7,326 bases of DNA from Bacteroidota bacterium. GTDB taxonomy: Bacteria > Bacteroidota > Bacteroidia > Chitinophagales > Chitinophagaceae. Each line of letters begins with the position of its first letter. Positions within the stretch are counted from its first letter, which is position 1. Below the pieces are notes generated by a model that did no database searches, was not told the DNA's origin, and saw only the letters and a list, made by a program, of their open reading frames with translations. The position numbers were made by a program, and so were the translations under genes. Below, piece by piece: positions 6,468 to 7,326 of this stretch. The stretch lies in contig JAEZIL010000073.1 in the NCBI GenBank assembly GCA_023436685.1, positions 1-7,326 on the forward strand. Reading direction: 5' to 3'.

Positions 6468-7193
6468 ATGAGCAAGGAAGGTAAGCCGGTATTAGAAATT
6501 TGTCTTTCTCCCGCATTATTAAACCTATTCGATACAAGGAATAAAATAGTCGTAATTATCGATGTGTTTCGTGCTACGTCTACTATTGCAGCCGCTTTAC
6601 ACAACGGGGCTAAATGTGTTATCCCTGTAGCTACGGTTGAAGAGTGTATAGATTTAGGTAAAAAAACAGCTAATAGTATCACTGCGGGTGAGCGGGATGG
6701 GAAAGTGGCTGCAGGCCTTCAATATGGCAATTCCCCTTCTGAATATCCACCCGGCTTTGTGGCAGGCAAAACCCTTGTTTTAACCACTACTAATGGCACC
6801 AGGTTACTGCATATGGTTAAAGATGCCGATACCATTATTACCGGCTCATTCCTTAATCTTTCAGCAGTTTGCGATTATCTTATAAAACAAGGTAAGGATG
6901 TAGTGTTAGGTTGCGCTGCCTGGAAAGATAAGTTCAACCTGGAAGATACACTGTTTGCTGGCGCTGTTGCACACCACATTAAAGATCATTTCGATACCAA
7001 TTGTGATAGCACACGTGCTGCTAAAGCATTGTATGCCCAATCGGCAGGCAATTTCATTGAATTCCTTCGTGATAGCTCACACTACCGTCGTCTTTCGGCT
7101 TACGGTTTAGAGGCCGATATGGAATATTGCGCCACGCCAGATCTGCACCCTGTTGTACCTGTTCTGCGAGGAAATGAACTTGTAGCAGAGTAG
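6468..7193 (+). CDS. comB: ComB family 2-phosphosulfolactate phosphatase
   Basis: ComB is a Mg-dependent phosphatase converting (R)-2-phosphosulfolactate to sulfolactate, described for coenzyme M synthesis in methanogens and widespread in bacteria, which do not usually make coenzyme M. The 241 residues match the family's usual length and contain its signatures in order: IDVFRATST (31-39), AGERDG then GLQYGNSPSEY (73-93), TTTNGTRLL (106-114), GSFLNLSAV (126-134), LGCAAWKDKFNLEDTLFAGA (147-166), and a C-terminal CATPDLHPVVPVL. The ATG at 6468 places the conserved VIDVFRA block about 30 residues in, as expected. The gene lies 67 bases after the gldKLMN terminator and so is probably transcribed on its own; no convincing -33/-7 pair is visible. 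Its bacterial role is uncertain: sulfolactate or sulfonate metabolism, possibly sulfonolipid precursors, is an inference. Its stop is 5 bases from the stop of a convergent gene. Confidence 0.92.
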   Translation: MSKEGKPVLEICLSPALLNLFDTRNKIVVIIDVFRATSTIAAALHNGAKCVIPVATVEECIDLGKKTANSITAGERDGKVAAGLQYGNSPSEYPPGFVAGKTLVLTTTNGTRLLHMVKDADTIITGSFLNLSAVCDYLIKQGKDVVLGCAAWKDKFNLEDTLFAGAVAHHIKDHFDTNCDSTRAAKALYAQSAGNFIEFLRDSSHYRRLSAYGLEADMEYCATPDLHPVVPVLRGNELVAE

Positions 7194-7198
7194 TAGTA

Positions 7199-7326
7199 TC
7201 AGGTTAAGAAAGGATTGGTTGCCCGTTCTTGCCCTATTGTTGTAGATGGCCCGTGCCCGCTATACACAGTTGTCTCATCGGGCAGGGTAAATAATTGGGT
7301 TTTAATGCTATGGATAAGTGTATTGA
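7199..7326 (-). CDS. MBL-fold metallo-hydrolase (glyoxalase II-like), C-terminal fragment cut by window edge
   Basis: Reading the - strand from the right edge, a frame stays open for 41 full codons and ends in TGA at 7201-7199. The peptide carries the typical C-terminus of small metallo-beta-lactamase-fold hydrolases of the YcbL/GloB-like group: [19 protein letters not shown] followed by [11 protein letters not shown]. The His in SGHGP (codon 7255-7253) is the expected last metal-binding histidine of the fold, and 'GxExxxNPFL' is a common ending. Family members are about 210 residues long, so roughly 170 residues including the HxHxDH motif lie outside the window. The exact substrate (glutathione thioester or other) cannot be told. 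The gene converges on comB with 5 bases between the stop codons. Confidence 0.82.
   Translation of the reverse strand, partial: NTLIHSIKTQLFTLPDETTVYSGHGPSTTIGQERATNPFLT

Noticed and set aside
7254..7284. Inverted repeat TGCCCG ... CGGGCA near the right edge
   Set aside because: Only 6 bp with a 19-base loop and no T run; it lies inside the coding frame of the - strand hydrolase and is probably chance.

Overview
The window carries the core of a type IX secretion system (T9SS) and gliding motor, gldK-gldL-gldM-gldN (porKLMN), in order on the + strand, with housekeeping-type genes on both sides. T9SS is confined to the Bacteroidota/FCB group. The moderate A+T content, A-rich translation starts without clear Shine-Dalgarno sequences, and the protein sequences all fit a Bacteroidota member. 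The GldL 'KIQHWPG' version and the overall gene style suggest Chitinophagaceae or a related lineage rather than Flavobacteriaceae, but that placement is only an inference.

Layout. Positions 2-1489 hold the C-terminal three quarters or so of a DUF255/YyaL-type protein whose thioredoxin-like N-terminus lies off the left edge. A 164-base A/T-rich leader (1490-1653) follows and probably carries the gldKLMN promoter. The operon runs from 1654 to 6351 with gaps of 59, 60 and 40 bases. A textbook intrinsic terminator at 6373-6400 ends it. comB (2-phosphosulfolactate phosphatase family) follows at 6468-7193. Five bases beyond its stop, a convergent - strand gene enters from the right edge; the visible 41 codons are the C-terminus of a metallo-beta-lactamase-fold hydrolase.

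How the genes work together. GldL and GldM form the inner-membrane proton-driven motor. GldM spans the periplasm and contacts the ring made by the lipoprotein GldK and the periplasmic GldN under the outer membrane. The motor energises export through the outer-membrane translocon and, where adhesins are present, gliding. The translocon (SprA), GldJ, PorP/SprF and PorV are not in this window. Whether ComB is functionally linked (sulfolactate, possibly feeding sulfonolipid synthesis, which has been tied to gliding) is a hypothesis only; the terminator argues that it is transcribed separately.

No RNA genes, CRISPR arrays, insertion sequences or attachment sites were seen. No stretch over 300 bases lacks a gene. 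I found no undescribed system here. The most interesting details are a threefold repeat in the cytoplasmic part of GldL, a substitution among the motor's polar intramembrane residues, and the neighbouring comB.
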